57,486 bases of DNA from the NCBI GenBank assembly GCA_023151255.1, contig JAKLJG010000005.1:19570-77055 (forward strand), written 5' to 3'. Numbering within the stretch: the first letter of the stretch is position 1; every line of letters begins with the position of its first letter. This DNA is from Cyclobacteriaceae bacterium. Lineage in GTDB: Bacteria > Bacteroidota > Bacteroidia > Cytophagales > Cyclobacteriaceae. Under the pieces are notes generated by a model. That model made no database searches. It saw only the letters and a list, made by a program, of their open reading frames with translations, and had not been told where the DNA came from. Below are positions 1 to 8,799 of this stretch, in pieces. The position numbers were made by a program, and so were the translations under genes.

Positions 1-153
1 CTTAGTAAGGGCCTCATTGCCGACAAGAAGAAATCGTTGTTTGCGTATCTGGTCAGACTCACAAGCTGAAGCGAACACAAGCACCAACAAAATAACAAGC
101 GCACACTGCCTGGGGGCCCAGCGGATTTTTAATGTAAAATTCTTTACTTGCAT
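1..153 (-). CDS. Lipoprotein, N-terminal part only (cut by window edge)
   Basis: An open frame of 51 codons reads leftward from an ATG at 153 to the window edge with no stop. The protein begins with a basic stretch, then a hydrophobic segment (ALVILLVLVFASAC) ending in a cysteine at residue 31 that fits a lipobox, so it is probably exported and lipid-anchored. The visible mature part is too short to identify; GNEALTK at the end could open a TPR-like helix, which is a guess. Its start codon lies only 8 bp from the start codon of the divergent gene at 162. Confidence 0.6.
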   Translation of the reverse strand, partial: MQVKNFTLKIRWAPRQCALVILLVLVFASACESDQIRKQRFLLVGNEALTK

Positions 154-161
154 AGCACCTT

Positions 162-788
162 ATGGCCATTAACCAGGAATACGAAATTGAAGTTAGACGA
201 CTCCTGAACCAAAATAAGCGTTTTGAAGCCGTTCGCTATTTACAAAACACACTTAACGTTTCAAACACCGATGCCGACCGGCTGGTTCAGGCCGTTGAAA
301 ACGAAATTAGGCTCGAAACGCAAGAGGTCTTAAAGCCCGTTGCTGAAACAGCAAAAGGCTGCGGCAATGTGGTTATTAAGGTAATCAGTATCGGATTGGG
401 CTTCTTTGGTGTGGTGTTTATACTGATTGGCATCGGCACATACCTGCTGTTTAACTATATCGAGGCTGATGCCGTTGAAGTTCAGGGCCGCGTAGTTGAC
501 CTCCGGCCCAGCCCAAGTGGAGGCGATGGCTTCGCTCCCGTTATTGAATACGAATGGAACGGGCAAACCAAAACGCATTACAGCGAGGTGTACGCCTCCC
601 CTCCTGATTTTGAAGCCGGGCAGGTAGTACCGGTTTACGTTAACCCTTCCAACCCGGATACTGCTACCATTATCTACGAGGAAACAGGCTGGATATTCAT
701 TTCAGTTTTTGGAGGCATCGGAGCTGTGTTTATCATAATCGCCATTGTATTATTCAGGTTCGGAAAGAAAATGAACCGACCGCTTTGA
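162..788 (+). CDS. DUF3592-family membrane protein
   Basis: A 208-residue protein of unknown function. Residues 1-65 are soluble and helical, with a short segment (LLNQNKRFEAVRYLQ) like those in proteins that bind or sense partners through a small helical domain. Two hydrophobic segments follow, near residues 70-95 and 178-200. Between them lies a beta-rich extracytoplasmic domain (VQGRVVDLRPS to VYVNPSNPDTA) typical of DUF3592, whose hallmark is the conversion of a turn to YVNPxNP. It ends just before the his promoter, whose -33 element overlaps its stop codon. The family assignment is by motif; the role is not known. Confidence 0.75.
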   Translation: MAINQEYEIEVRRLLNQNKRFEAVRYLQNTLNVSNTDADRLVQAVENEIRLETQEVLKPVAETAKGCGNVVIKVISIGLGFFGVVFILIGIGTYLLFNYIEADAVEVQGRVVDLRPSPSGGDGFAPVIEYEWNGQTKTHYSEVYASPPDFEAGQVVPVYVNPSNPDTATIIYEETGWIFISVFGGIGAVFIIIAIVLFRFGKKMNRPL

Positions 789-814
789 AAATTGACTTCC
801 GTTTTGTTGCTTTG
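784..814 (+). promoter_or_regulatory. Candidate promoter of the his operon
   Basis: TTTG at 784-787 is followed after 19 bp by TTGCTTTG at 807-814. This fits the Bacteroidota primary sigma-factor promoter (TTTG, 19-21 bp, TAnnTTTG) with one mismatch in the -7 box. Transcription would then start near 820, almost on the leader peptide ATG at 823, so the attenuator transcript would have virtually no untranslated 5' end. The -33 box overlaps the stop codon of the preceding gene. Confidence 0.45.
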
Positions 815-822
815 ACACCACA

Positions 823-900
823 ATGACCAATAGAAAAAGCATAAACAATCATCACCATCATCATGTTAACACCATGTTGCGTGGCAGGTTTATGTTTTAA
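823..900 (+). CDS. hisL: Histidine operon leader peptide
   Basis: A 25-codon reading frame from ATG 823 to TAA 898-900 encodes MTNRKSINNHHHHHVNTMLR followed by GRFMF. Codons 10-14 (850-864) are five consecutive histidines (CAT CAC CAT CAT CAT). It lies directly upstream of hisG and is followed by a terminator hairpin, the arrangement of classical his leader peptides such as enterobacterial HisL. A ribosome that stalls here when charged tRNA-His is scarce should report histidine status. The peptide is unrelated in sequence to enterobacterial HisL apart from the His run. It is too short for ordinary gene callers. Confidence 0.85.
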   Translation: MTNRKSINNHHHHHVNTMLRGRFMF

Positions 901-955
901 CTGAACATTAAAGACTTTACTAAAAGGCTTGCCGCGATACCGGCAGGCCTTTTTT
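836..955 (+). promoter_or_regulatory. Histidine attenuator: competing RNA hairpins
   Basis: Three pairings are visible. Stem 1:2 pairs 836-846 with 888-898 (11 bp, one G-U), enclosing the His codons. Stem 2:3 pairs 883-891 with 925-933 (9 bp, three wobbles) and would act as antiterminator. Stem 3:4 pairs 923-934 with 941-952 (12 bp, one wobble) and is followed by a T-run, forming the terminator. Stem 2:3 excludes both others. A ribosome stalled on codons 850-864 would cover 836-846 and free segment 2; a ribosome at the stop codon would cover segment 2 and allow termination. The pairings are seen; the mechanism is inferred from known attenuators. Confidence 0.8.
923..955 (+). terminator. Attenuator terminator before hisG
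   Basis: AAAGGCTTGCCG (923-934) and CGGCAGGCCTTT (941-952) form a 12-bp stem with a six-base loop, followed by T's up to 955. It lies between the leader peptide and hisG, so read-through is needed for expression of the operon. Confidence 0.85.
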
Positions 956-970
956 GCTTTATACCGAATC

Positions 971-1846
971 ATGAATACCCATAAACAGATGAGCGAAGTT
1001 GTACGAATTGCTATTCAAAAATCAGGACGACTACAGGAAGGATCGCTGAAATTGCTTAAAGACTGCGGACTGAACATCAGCAACGGCAAAGATCAGTTGA
1101 AAACACAGGTATCCAATTTTCCTGTTGAAGTACTTTTCCTGCGCGATGATGACATCCCCCAATACATTGAAGACGGTGTGGCCGATGCCGGGATAATTGG
1201 CGAAAACGTTTTCACTGAAAAGCAGAAAAACGGGGTAATCATGAAGCGGCTCGATTTTGCGAAATGCCGCCTGGCGCTTGCCGTACCACGAACAACTAAC
1301 TATACAGGTTTAGCCTGGTTTAACGGTAAAAATATCGCCACTTCTTATCCAAACATTGTGGGCAACTACCTGAAGATGAAGAATATTACGGCAGGCATCC
1401 ACGAAATCAGCGGCTCGGTAGAAATTGCCCCCGGTATCGGCTTGGCCGATGCCATATGCGATATCGTCAGCACCGGCAGCACACTGCTCAGCAACGGCCT
1501 GAAAGAGGTAGAGCTTGTTATGCAGTCGGAAGCGGTATTGATTGCCGGTGATCTTAGTATGCAAAAAAAGAAAATTCTGGAAAAACTGGTATTCCGCATT
1601 GAAGCCGTACAGCAGGCACGAAACAACAAATACATCCTGCTTAATTGTCCCAACGAAGCCATTGAATCGATTACGCAGATTATCCCGGGCATGAAAAGCC
1701 CAACCATTTTGCCGCTAGGTAAACCAGGCTGGAGTTCCTTGCATTCGGTTGTCAACGAAAATGATTTCTGGGAAAAAATCGATCAGCTAAAACAATTGGG
1801 CGCTGAAGGGATTTTGGTAGTGCCGATTGAGAAGATGATTAAGTAG
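971..1846 (+). CDS. hisG: ATP phosphoribosyltransferase (long form)
   Basis: Catalyses the first step of histidine synthesis, joining ATP and PRPP to give phosphoribosyl-ATP. The sequence opens with the family signature (VRIAIQKSGRL), and the catalytic domain carries DDIPQYIEDGVADAGIIG and the PRPP-binding stretch DIVSTGSTLLSNGL. A C-terminal domain of about 75 residues (from ILLNCPNEA to VVPIEKMIK) is the histidine-binding regulatory domain of the long form, so no HisZ is expected. The start at 971 gives 291 residues; ATG 989 (MSEVVRIAIQ) is equally plausible and closer to the usual length. Extension further upstream would run into the terminator hairpin and is rejected. Confidence 0.95.
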   Translation: MNTHKQMSEVVRIAIQKSGRLQEGSLKLLKDCGLNISNGKDQLKTQVSNFPVEVLFLRDDDIPQYIEDGVADAGIIGENVFTEKQKNGVIMKRLDFAKCRLALAVPRTTNYTGLAWFNGKNIATSYPNIVGNYLKMKNITAGIHEISGSVEIAPGIGLADAICDIVSTGSTLLSNGLKEVELVMQSEAVLIAGDLSMQKKKILEKLVFRIEAVQQARNNKYILLNCPNEAIESITQIIPGMKSPTILPLGKPGWSSLHSVVNENDFWEKIDQLKQLGAEGILVVPIEKMIK

Positions 1847-1849
1847 AAA

Positions 1850-1917
1850 TTAGTAGTTAGTAAATAGTATTAAGTAGTGAGACTTACGAATACAAGTAAC
1901 CAAAAACGAACAACCCC
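1850..1917 (+). repeat. Low-complexity spacer of TAG/TTA/GTA words
   Basis: The 71-bp hisG-hisD spacer is made largely of degenerate repeats of TTAGTAG and TTAGTAA followed by TTAAGTAG. It is the only long gap within an otherwise tightly packed operon. Similar word-limited spacers occur near 18313, 19291 and 24690 in this window. It codes for nothing recognisable. Confidence 0.4.
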
Positions 1918-3207
1918 ATGAAACTCTACAACAATCCACACCGCGATGACTGGCCACAACTTTGCGAACGCCCGCAACTGCAACTGGGGTTTCTGGAGAG
2001 TTCGGTAAACAATATCCTGGCCCGAGTTAAACAAAGTGGCGACTACGCTCTTAAAGAACTCACTGGTAAGTTCGATAATGTGGACCTGAAGGAACTTACC
2101 GTAACTCCTGACGAAATACATTATGCCGCTGCACTGGTTAAGCCGGCTCTAAAGGCTGCTATAGAAACCGCTGCATCAAACATTAAAAAATTTCATCAGG
2201 CACAATTGCCGCCAGTAATAAAAGTCGAAACAATGCCAGGTGTAACCTGCTGGAGAAAAAGCGTACCGATTGAAAAAGTTGGCATTTATATACCCGGTGG
2301 AACTGCGCCTTTATTTTCAACTGTACTCATGCTGGCCATTCCGGCTACGTTGGCGGGCTGTAACAATATTGTGCTGGTTACTCCTCCGGATAAACAGGGC
2401 CAAATCCATCCGGCCATTCTATACGCTGCACAGCTAACGGCTATAAAAAAAATTTACAAAGTCGGTGGTGCTCAAGCCATTGCTGCCCTCGCCTACGGTA
2501 CGGAAACCATTCCGAAAGTGAATAAGATTTTCGGGCCTGGTAACCAGTATGTAACCAAAGCCAAACAACTGGTTAACCAGCAAGGCACGGCTATAGATCT
2601 GCCGGCCGGCCCAAGTGAAGTGCTGATTTGGGCAGATGACTCAGCTGTGCCGGAATTTGTTGCTGCCGATCTCCTGTCGCAAGCCGAACATGGTACCGAC
2701 AGTCAGGTGATGCTGGTTGCCAACAACTCACTACTTGCTGAAAAAGTTTTTAATGAGGTTGACCGCCAGGTAACGCAATTGCCCCGTAAGGAGATTGCCG
2801 GGCTGGCACTGCAAAACAGTAGGGCGCTTATTTTTGATAACGATGATGAAGCATTGGATTTTATAAACTCCTATGCACCGGAACACCTGATTATTAACAA
2901 AGGCCAGGCCGATAAACTGGCCGAAAAAATCCGCAATGCCGGTTCGGTATTTATCGGCAACTACTCACCTGAGGCTGCCGGTGATTATGCCTCGGGAACA
3001 AATCACACCCTGCCAACCAGCGGATATGCCGCTACCTATGGCGGTGTGTCTGTCGAAAGTTTTTTAAAGCACATCACCTTTCAGGAAATCACAGAAGAGG
3101 GTATCCGGCAGGTTGGTCCGGTAGTTGAAGCGATGGCCCACGCTGAAGAATTAATCGCACACAAAAATGCTATCAGCATCAGGCTTAAGCACCTGCAAAA
3201 TCAGTAA
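1918..3207 (+). CDS. hisD: Histidinol dehydrogenase
   Basis: Performs the last two steps of histidine synthesis, oxidising L-histidinol through histidinal to L-histidine with two NAD+. At 429 residues it has the normal length. Recognisable blocks are the nucleotide-binding [21 protein letters not shown], the signature region [29 protein letters not shown], the zinc- and catalysis-associated [10 protein letters not shown], and the C-terminal [12 protein letters not shown]. It is the second operon gene, separated from hisG by a 71-bp repetitive spacer and from hisC by 16 bp. Confidence 0.97.
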   Translation: MKLYNNPHRDDWPQLCERPQLQLGFLESSVNNILARVKQSGDYALKELTGKFDNVDLKELTVTPDEIHYAAALVKPALKAAIETAASNIKKFHQAQLPPVIKVETMPGVTCWRKSVPIEKVGIYIPGGTAPLFSTVLMLAIPATLAGCNNIVLVTPPDKQGQIHPAILYAAQLTAIKKIYKVGGAQAIAALAYGTETIPKVNKIFGPGNQYVTKAKQLVNQQGTAIDLPAGPSEVLIWADDSAVPEFVAADLLSQAEHGTDSQVMLVANNSLLAEKVFNEVDRQVTQLPRKEIAGLALQNSRALIFDNDDEALDFINSYAPEHLIINKGQADKLAEKIRNAGSVFIGNYSPEAAGDYASGTNHTLPTSGYAATYGGVSVESFLKHITFQEITEEGIRQVGPVVEAMAHAEELIAHKNAISIRLKHLQNQ

Positions 3208-3223
3208 TCTGTAACCTACTAGC

Positions 3224-4252
3224 ATGGACATACAATCGCTACTCAGAGAAAATATAAAAGCACTCACACCTTATTCCACTGCCAGGGATGACTACGAGGG
3301 AACAGCCGAAGTGTACCTGGACGCGAATGAAAATCCTTTTCCTTCGGAATACAACCGGTATCCCGATCCACACCAACGGAAGGTTAAAGAGAAAATCAGT
3401 GCGCTGAAAAATATCCCTGTAGAAAATATTTTCCTAGGTAACGGAAGCGATGAAGCTATTGATCTGATTATCCGTGCCTTTTGTGAGCCGGCAGCCGATT
3501 CCATACTTATTCCCGAACCAACGTACGGCATGTATGCCGTTTGTGCCAGCATTAATAATGTGCCTGTTAAACGGGTTTTACTTAATTCATGGTTCGATCT
3601 AGACGTAGATGCTATAAATAAAACGCTGGATGCGTCTGTTAAAATTATCTTTCTCTGCTCGCCCAACAATCCATCAGGCAATTTACTTAATAAAGAAAAG
3701 ATAAACAGTTTGATCAATACCTTTAATGGTATTGTGGTTATTGATGAAGCGTACATCGATTTTGCTGCCGATGAAGGCTTCCTTCCGGTTTTAAGCAACT
3801 ACCCCAATCTGATCGTTTTACAAACATTTTCGAAAGCCTGGGGTTTAGCAGGCCTTAGGTTGGGTTTGGCGTATGCTTCGAATGTAATCATCGCCACACT
3901 AAACAAATTAAAATACCCGTACAACATTAATTCACTTACTCAAAATACAGTACTAGAAAAACTCTCTTCTGCTGGAGTTAAAAACAGCCAGGTAAACTTA
4001 ATCATCCGGGAACGCAAAAAACTTATCGAACGCTTAGCAACCGTTTCAGAAGTAATTAGAACATACCCATCAGACGCCAACTTTGTGTTGGTAAAATTTA
4101 AAGATGCCGGCTATGTTTATAATAACCTTCTGAAGAGGAGCATCATTGTACGCGATCGATCAGCAGTGGCATTATGTGAAGGCTGCCTGCGGATAACCGT
4201 GGGCACGCCTGAAGAAAATACTAAACTTATCGAAACATTGAGAATGCTATGA
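3224..4252 (+). CDS. hisC: Histidinol-phosphate aminotransferase
   Basis: A PLP-dependent class I/II aminotransferase converting imidazole-acetol phosphate plus glutamate to histidinol phosphate. The 342 residues include [10 protein letters not shown] near the N-terminus, the cofactor-contacting CSPNNPSGN and DEAYIDF, and the PLP lysine in [14 protein letters not shown]. It overlaps hisB by 4 bp (ATGA), suggesting translational coupling. Confidence 0.96.
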   Translation: MDIQSLLRENIKALTPYSTARDDYEGTAEVYLDANENPFPSEYNRYPDPHQRKVKEKISALKNIPVENIFLGNGSDEAIDLIIRAFCEPAADSILIPEPTYGMYAVCASINNVPVKRVLLNSWFDLDVDAINKTLDASVKIIFLCSPNNPSGNLLNKEKINSLINTFNGIVVIDEAYIDFAADEGFLPVLSNYPNLIVLQTFSKAWGLAGLRLGLAYASNVIIATLNKLKYPYNINSLTQNTVLEKLSSAGVKNSQVNLIIRERKKLIERLATVSEVIRTYPSDANFVLVKFKDAGYVYNNLLKRSIIVRDRSAVALCEGCLRITVGTPEENTKLIETLRML

Positions 4253-5364
4253 AACGTGTATTGTTTATTGATCGCGATGGAACCCTGATAATCGAACCAC
4301 CTGACGAGCAAATTGACAGCCTGGAAAAGCTGGAATTCTATCCGGGCGTTATCCGGTGGCTCGGTCAGCTTGTGAACGAGACGGATTATGAGTTGGTGAT
4401 GGTTACCAACCAGGACGGCTTGGGAACTGACCGGTTCCCTGAAGCCGCATTCTGGCCGGCACACAATAAAATGATCAAGACATTAGAAGGCGAAGGAATT
4501 AAGTTCTCAAAAGTTTTTATCGATCGCTCATTTGCGCACGAGAACAAACCTACCCGAAAGCCAGGAACCGCCATGCTTACGGAATTCCTGACAGAAAATT
4601 ATGACATAGCCAACTCGTATGTTATTGGCGACCGGCTGACGGATGTTGAACTCGCTTTTAACCTGGGATGCAAGGCCATCCTGATAAACAACGGATCACT
4701 GAGCCAGAAGCTTCACGCAGCGCCCTATTCAAGCGTAGCACAATTAGTTACAACCGACTGGAAAACTATTTACGAATTTCTTTTAAAACCCTTGCGCACG
4801 GCAACCCTTGCACGCAAAACCAGAGAAACTGAAATTACAGTTACACTAAATATTGATGGCAGCGGCAAATCATCTATTCACACCGGCATAGGCTTTTTCG
4901 ATCACATGCTGGAACAACTGGCAAAACATGGAAATATTGACCTGCAAATTCAGGTTCAGGGCGATCTGCACGTAGATGAACACCATACCATTGAAGACAC
5001 CGCCCTTGTGCTGGGCGAAGCATTTTATAAAGCACTGGGAACCAAGCTTGGTATTGAACGATACGGATTTGTTTTACCAATGGACGATTGCCTAGCACAA
5101 GTAGCCATCGACTTTGGCGGAAGGCCCTGGCTGATTTGGGAAGCAGCGTTCAAGCGCGAGAAAATCGGTGAGATGCCAACGGAAATGTTCTATCATTTTT
5201 TTAAATCATTTTCTGATACAGCAAGGTGTAACCTGAATATTAAGGCCGAAGGAACAAATGAGCATCATAAAATAGAAGCCATTTTCAAAGCATTTGCAAA
5301 GGCTTTGCGCATGGCCGTAAAACGAAATGGAAATGACTTGCCTACCACTAAAGGAACATTTTAA
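4249..5364 (+). CDS. hisB: Bifunctional histidinol-phosphatase / imidazoleglycerol-phosphate dehydratase
   Basis: A fusion of two enzymes of the pathway. Residues 1-170 form a HAD-type histidinol phosphatase, with the DxDGT motif in FIDRDGTL and the later motifs VTNQDG and KPGTAM and GDRLTD. Residues about 180-371 form the imidazoleglycerol-phosphate dehydratase domain, with the metal-binding motifs DEHHTIEDT and NEHHKIEA and the signature [11 protein letters not shown]. Fused HisB is common in enterobacteria and many Bacteroidota. It starts inside the end of hisC and is followed 5 bp later by hisH. Confidence 0.96.
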   Translation: MKRVLFIDRDGTLIIEPPDEQIDSLEKLEFYPGVIRWLGQLVNETDYELVMVTNQDGLGTDRFPEAAFWPAHNKMIKTLEGEGIKFSKVFIDRSFAHENKPTRKPGTAMLTEFLTENYDIANSYVIGDRLTDVELAFNLGCKAILINNGSLSQKLHAAPYSSVAQLVTTDWKTIYEFLLKPLRTATLARKTRETEITVTLNIDGSGKSSIHTGIGFFDHMLEQLAKHGNIDLQIQVQGDLHVDEHHTIEDTALVLGEAFYKALGTKLGIERYGFVLPMDDCLAQVAIDFGGRPWLIWEAAFKREKIGEMPTEMFYHFFKSFSDTARCNLNIKAEGTNEHHKIEAIFKAFAKALRMAVKRNGNDLPTTKGTF

Positions 5365-5369
5365 TATAA

Positions 5370-5957
5370 ATGAGAATAGCTGTAATAAAATATAATGCCG
5401 GCAACATTCAGTCGGTAGCCTATGCGCTGGAACGGCTTGACGTCAGGTTTAGTATAACTGACAACCCGGAAGAAATTGCATCGGCTGATAAAGTAATTTT
5501 CCCCGGTGTAGGCCAGGCGCAAACTACAATGCGGTATTTACGTGAACAGAAATTAGATGAAGTAATCCGTACACTTCAACAGCCAGTATTAGGCATTTGC
5601 CTCGGCATGCAACTGATGTGCCGGTTCTCGGAAGAAGGCTCAACAGAATGCCTGGGAATATTTGATGAAACCGTAAAGCGTTTTCTGACCAATGCGCAAC
5701 ATAACGTACCACACATGGGCTGGAATCAGGTTGAATTCACTAATAACGAAATAGGCCCGTTCATGCAGCCCGCAAACTTTTACTTTGTTCATAGCTATTA
5801 TGTGCCTGTAAATAAATACACCATCGCACAGTGTCATTACGGGCAGCCTTTCAGCGCCATGATGCGAAAGAACAACTTTTTAGCTGTGCAGTTCCATCCG
5901 GAAAAATCAGCTCAAACCGGTGACCATATTTTGCGCTATTTTCTACACGCGTTTTAG
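5370..5957 (+). CDS. hisH: Imidazole glycerol phosphate synthase, glutaminase subunit
   Basis: A class I glutamine amidotransferase of 195 residues that supplies ammonia to HisF. The nucleophilic cysteine is in VLGICLGMQLM, and the His-Glu pair of the triad is in QFHPEKS near the C-terminus. The N-terminal IAVIKYNAGNIQSV is the usual family opening. It sits between hisB and hisA with spacers of 5 and 8 bp. Confidence 0.96.
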   Translation: MRIAVIKYNAGNIQSVAYALERLDVRFSITDNPEEIASADKVIFPGVGQAQTTMRYLREQKLDEVIRTLQQPVLGICLGMQLMCRFSEEGSTECLGIFDETVKRFLTNAQHNVPHMGWNQVEFTNNEIGPFMQPANFYFVHSYYVPVNKYTIAQCHYGQPFSAMMRKNNFLAVQFHPEKSAQTGDHILRYFLHAF

Positions 5958-5965
5958 TTATTGCT

Positions 5966-6688
5966 ATGAAAATGAAAATCATACCCGCAATTGATATCGT
6001 CAACGGAAAATGCGTTCGCCTTGTTCAGGGCAACTTCAGCAAAGTAACTGTGTATAGCAAAGATCCTGTTGAAGTTGCCCGTCAGTTCGAAGAAGACGGA
6101 TTTGAATACCTGCACCTGGTTGACCTTGACGGTGCCCGGCTGGGCAGAATAACAAACTGGAAGGTAATTGAGAAGATAGCCGGTAAAACTGCCCTAAAAA
6201 CCGATTTTGGCGGTGGTGTGCATACAGAAGAAGAAATTGAACGACTGATGGGTTTAGGCGTTGAGTATATCAATATTGGAAGTTTGGCCATTCGGCAACC
6301 CGATACGTTTACCACCTGGCTGAATAAATTTGGCTCCGATAATTTTATCCTAAGCGCTGACGTTCAGCATGAAATGATAAAAGTTTCAGGCTGGCAGGAA
6401 GAGGCCGGCATTTCGGTTTTTGATCTGATCAGAAAATTCAAGACTGTGCGGCATGTAACCTGCACCGACATCAGCACAGATGGCATGTTAAACGGACCGA
6501 ACATTGCACTTTATAAAAAGCTAAAAATAAAATTCCCTAACCTGGGTATCATCGCCAGTGGTGGAATCAGCACGGCCGATGATGTTGAGGAACTGAATTA
6601 CCTGAAACTGGAGGGCGCTATCATCGGAAAAGCCCTGTATGAAAAAAAGATAACAGCCGAACAGTTAAAAAACCGAAACTTATTGTAA
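5966..6688 (+). CDS. hisA: ProFAR isomerase
   Basis: 1-(5-phosphoribosyl)-5-[(5-phosphoribosylamino)methylideneamino]imidazole-4-carboxamide isomerase, a half-barrel-duplicated TIM barrel of 240 residues. The first catalytic aspartate is in IPAIDIVNGKCVRL, and phosphate-binding glycines are in FGGGVHTEEE and IASGGISTADD. The stop codon is immediately followed by the hisF start (6689), with no spacer. The first two codons offer alternative starts (MKMK); 5972 is possible. Confidence 0.95.
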   Translation: MKMKIIPAIDIVNGKCVRLVQGNFSKVTVYSKDPVEVARQFEEDGFEYLHLVDLDGARLGRITNWKVIEKIAGKTALKTDFGGGVHTEEEIERLMGLGVEYINIGSLAIRQPDTFTTWLNKFGSDNFILSADVQHEMIKVSGWQEEAGISVFDLIRKFKTVRHVTCTDISTDGMLNGPNIALYKKLKIKFPNLGIIASGGISTADDVEELNYLKLEGAIIGKALYEKKITAEQLKNRNLL

Positions 6689-7444
6689 ATGCTTACTAAA
6701 CGCATAATCCCCTGCCTCGATGTAAAGGGTGGTCAAACCGTTAAAGGTATCAACTTCAGCAACCTGCGCAATGCAGGCGACCCGGTTGAATTAGCTGCTC
6801 TATATGCTAACCAAGGAGCCGATGAACTTGTTTTTCTGGATATTTCGGCTACGCAGGAAGTGCGCAAAACAATGAGCAAATGGGTAAAGGATGTTGCGCG
6901 CCAAATCAACATTCCGTTCACCGTTGGCGGAGGTATTGCAGCCGTGCATGACGTTGCTGCACTCCTGGAGGCCGGAGCCGATAAGGTAAGCATCAATTCA
7001 GCAGCCGTACGTAATCCAAACCTGATAAATGAATTGGCAAACCACTTCGGCTCGCAATGCATTGTGCTGGCTATCGATGCACGAAAAATTCATAATACCT
7101 GGGTAGTTCATACGCATGGCGGTAAAAACCCGACTGACAAAAGACTTTTCAGTTGGGCGAAAGAGGGGCAGGAACGCGGTGCCGGTGAAATATTATTTAC
7201 CAGCATGGACCACGATGGCACAAAAAACGGGTTTGCCCTTGACCCGCTTGAAAAACTTCACCACCTGCTTACCATTCCGGTAATCGCCTCAGGCGGTGCC
7301 GGCACGATGGGGCATTTTGCCGATGTGTTTGCATTGGCTAAGGCCGATGGCGCACTGGCGGCCAGCGTATTCCATTTTGGCGAAATCAGCATACCCGAAT
7401 TGAAAATTTTCCTGCAAAACCACCAAATTCCCGTCCGCCTATGA
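6689..7444 (+). CDS. hisF: Imidazole glycerol phosphate synthase, cyclase subunit
   Basis: A TIM-barrel cyclase of 251 residues that uses HisH-derived ammonia to make imidazole glycerol phosphate and AICAR. The catalytic aspartates lie in [15 protein letters not shown] and VLAIDARK. Phosphate-binding loops TVGGGI and ASGGAG are present. It overlaps hisIE by 4 bp, again suggesting coupling. Confidence 0.96.
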   Translation: MLTKRIIPCLDVKGGQTVKGINFSNLRNAGDPVELAALYANQGADELVFLDISATQEVRKTMSKWVKDVARQINIPFTVGGGIAAVHDVAALLEAGADKVSINSAAVRNPNLINELANHFGSQCIVLAIDARKIHNTWVVHTHGGKNPTDKRLFSWAKEGQERGAGEILFTSMDHDGTKNGFALDPLEKLHHLLTIPVIASGGAGTMGHFADVFALAKADGALAASVFHFGEISIPELKIFLQNHQIPVRL

Positions 7445-8028
7445 AACCCGATTTTTCTAAAAACAACGGATTAATACCCTGTATCATTCAGGATTATCGC
7501 ACACACCATGTGTTAATGCTGGGTTACATGAATGAAGAAGCCTGGCGTAAAACACAAACCGAACAACGGGTAACGTTTTTTAGTCGTTCAAAAAACAGGC
7601 TCTGGACAAAGGGCGAGACTTCCGGAAATTTTCTTGATGTAGTTGATATGATTACTGATTGCGATAAGGATACACTGCTGATTAAAGTAAAACCAGCAGG
7701 ACCCGTATGCCATACCGGTAACGATACCTGCTTTGGTGAACCAAATAAAGTGTTTAATCTTAGCGTACTTCAAGAAGTTATTCTGTCGAGAAAGGCACAT
7801 CCTGAAGAAACATCATACACCGCGGCATTATTCCGGGCCGGCATTAATAAAATAGCCCAAAAGGTTGGTGAAGAAGCCGTAGAGCTGGTTATTGAAGCTA
7901 AAGATGCCGATGACACCCGATTTCTAAACGAAGCGGCTGATTTACTATACCACTACCTGGTATTATTGGTTGCACGGAATAAAACAATTACCGATGTGGA
8001 GCAGGTACTGAAAGAGCGGCATCGCTGA
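7441..8028 (+). CDS. hisIE: Bifunctional phosphoribosyl-AMP cyclohydrolase / phosphoribosyl-ATP pyrophosphatase
   Basis: A fused enzyme for steps 2 and 3 of histidine synthesis. Residues 1-105 are the HisI cyclohydrolase, with [11 protein letters not shown], the metal-binding DCDKDTLL and [11 protein letters not shown]. Residues about 112-195 are the all-alpha HisE pyrophosphohydrolase, with [13 protein letters not shown] and NEAADLLYH. It is the last gene of the operon. No strong terminator follows; an AT-rich 81-bp spacer separates it from the next gene. Confidence 0.96.
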   Translation: MKPDFSKNNGLIPCIIQDYRTHHVLMLGYMNEEAWRKTQTEQRVTFFSRSKNRLWTKGETSGNFLDVVDMITDCDKDTLLIKVKPAGPVCHTGNDTCFGEPNKVFNLSVLQEVILSRKAHPEETSYTAALFRAGINKIAQKVGEEAVELVIEAKDADDTRFLNEAADLLYHYLVLLVARNKTITDVEQVLKERHR

Positions 8029-8109
8029 TTTTCAGTATAACCCGAAGAATTGTCAACCAGCTTACAATCTAAAACAACAGAATATAGCGGTTGATTTTTA
8101 TCTTCGTGA

Positions 8110-8799
8110 ATGAAACTACCTGAAACCAAAACCATCAATGGCTTTCCGTTTATCCGATACGTGCGTGAAAAATATCCGGAAGCTGAAGTAACATTGCGCA
8201 GTCAATGGTTTTACGAATGGATGAATCAGCGCAGAACCGTTCGCGAGTTTTCTGATAGACCGGTTCCCCTGGAAGTTATCAATAACCTTATATTAACGGC
8301 TTCAACAGCACCCAGTGGTGCACACAAGCAGCCTTGGAAATTTTGCGTAGTTGAGAGTCCGGAACTAAAGAAGAAAATCCGCCAGGCAGCCGAACAAGAA
8401 GAGTACGAAAGTTACACCGGCCGGATGAGTGAGGAATGGCTTAATGCCATTAAGCCGCTGCAAACCGACTGGCATAAACCCTTTCTGGAAACAGCTCCGT
8501 ACCTGATTGTTGTTTTCAAAAAACTTTACGAGTTAAACCCTGACGGATCCAAAAGGAACAATTACTATGTAAGCGAATCGGTTGGCCTTGCGTGTGGCTT
8601 TTTACTGGCTGCCATCCACCATGCCGGACTTGTTGCCTTAACGCACACGCCCAGTCCGATGAATTTTCTTACCAAGATTCTTAACAGACCTGAAAACGAA
8701 AGACCTTTTCTCTTAATACCAGTAGGTTACCCAACTGAAGAAACTTACGTACCTGATTTAAAACGGAAGCATCTATTAGAAATAGCGGTGTACTACTAA
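8110..8799 (+). CDS. Iodotyrosine deiodinase-like flavoprotein (nitroreductase superfamily)
   Basis: An FMN-dependent nitroreductase-fold protein of 229 residues. FMN-binding blocks are RRTVREFS (near residue 41) and APSGAHKQPW (near 67). Recalled alignment to animal iodotyrosine deiodinase is close over the lid and C-terminus (TAPYLIVVFK, YYVSESVGLACGFLLAA, LIPVGYP, VPDLKRK). The substrate-zwitterion triad of that enzyme, Glu-Tyr-Lys spaced +4 and +21, is present as Glu98, Tyr102 and Lys123. It may therefore reduce halogenated tyrosines or related aromatics; plain nitroreductase activity is the alternative. Start ATG 8110 directly follows TATCTTCG (a near -7 box). It overlaps the convergent gene at its end by 4 bp. 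Confidence 0.85.
   Translation: MKLPETKTINGFPFIRYVREKYPEAEVTLRSQWFYEWMNQRRTVREFSDRPVPLEVINNLILTASTAPSGAHKQPWKFCVVESPELKKKIRQAAEQEEYESYTGRMSEEWLNAIKPLQTDWHKPFLETAPYLIVVFKKLYELNPDGSKRNNYYVSESVGLACGFLLAAIHHAGLVALTHTPSPMNFLTKILNRPENERPFLLIPVGYPTEETYVPDLKRKHLLEIAVYY

Noticed and set aside
850-864. His-rich stretch as a metal-binding tag or chance repeat
   Set aside because: Its position before hisG, the open leader frame and the three fitting stems make an attenuator far more likely.
929-970. TTG-started N-terminal extension of hisG
   Set aside because: It would be encoded by the attenuator hairpin and its T-run; family members start at MSEVVRIAIQ-like positions, so ATG 971 or 989 is right.
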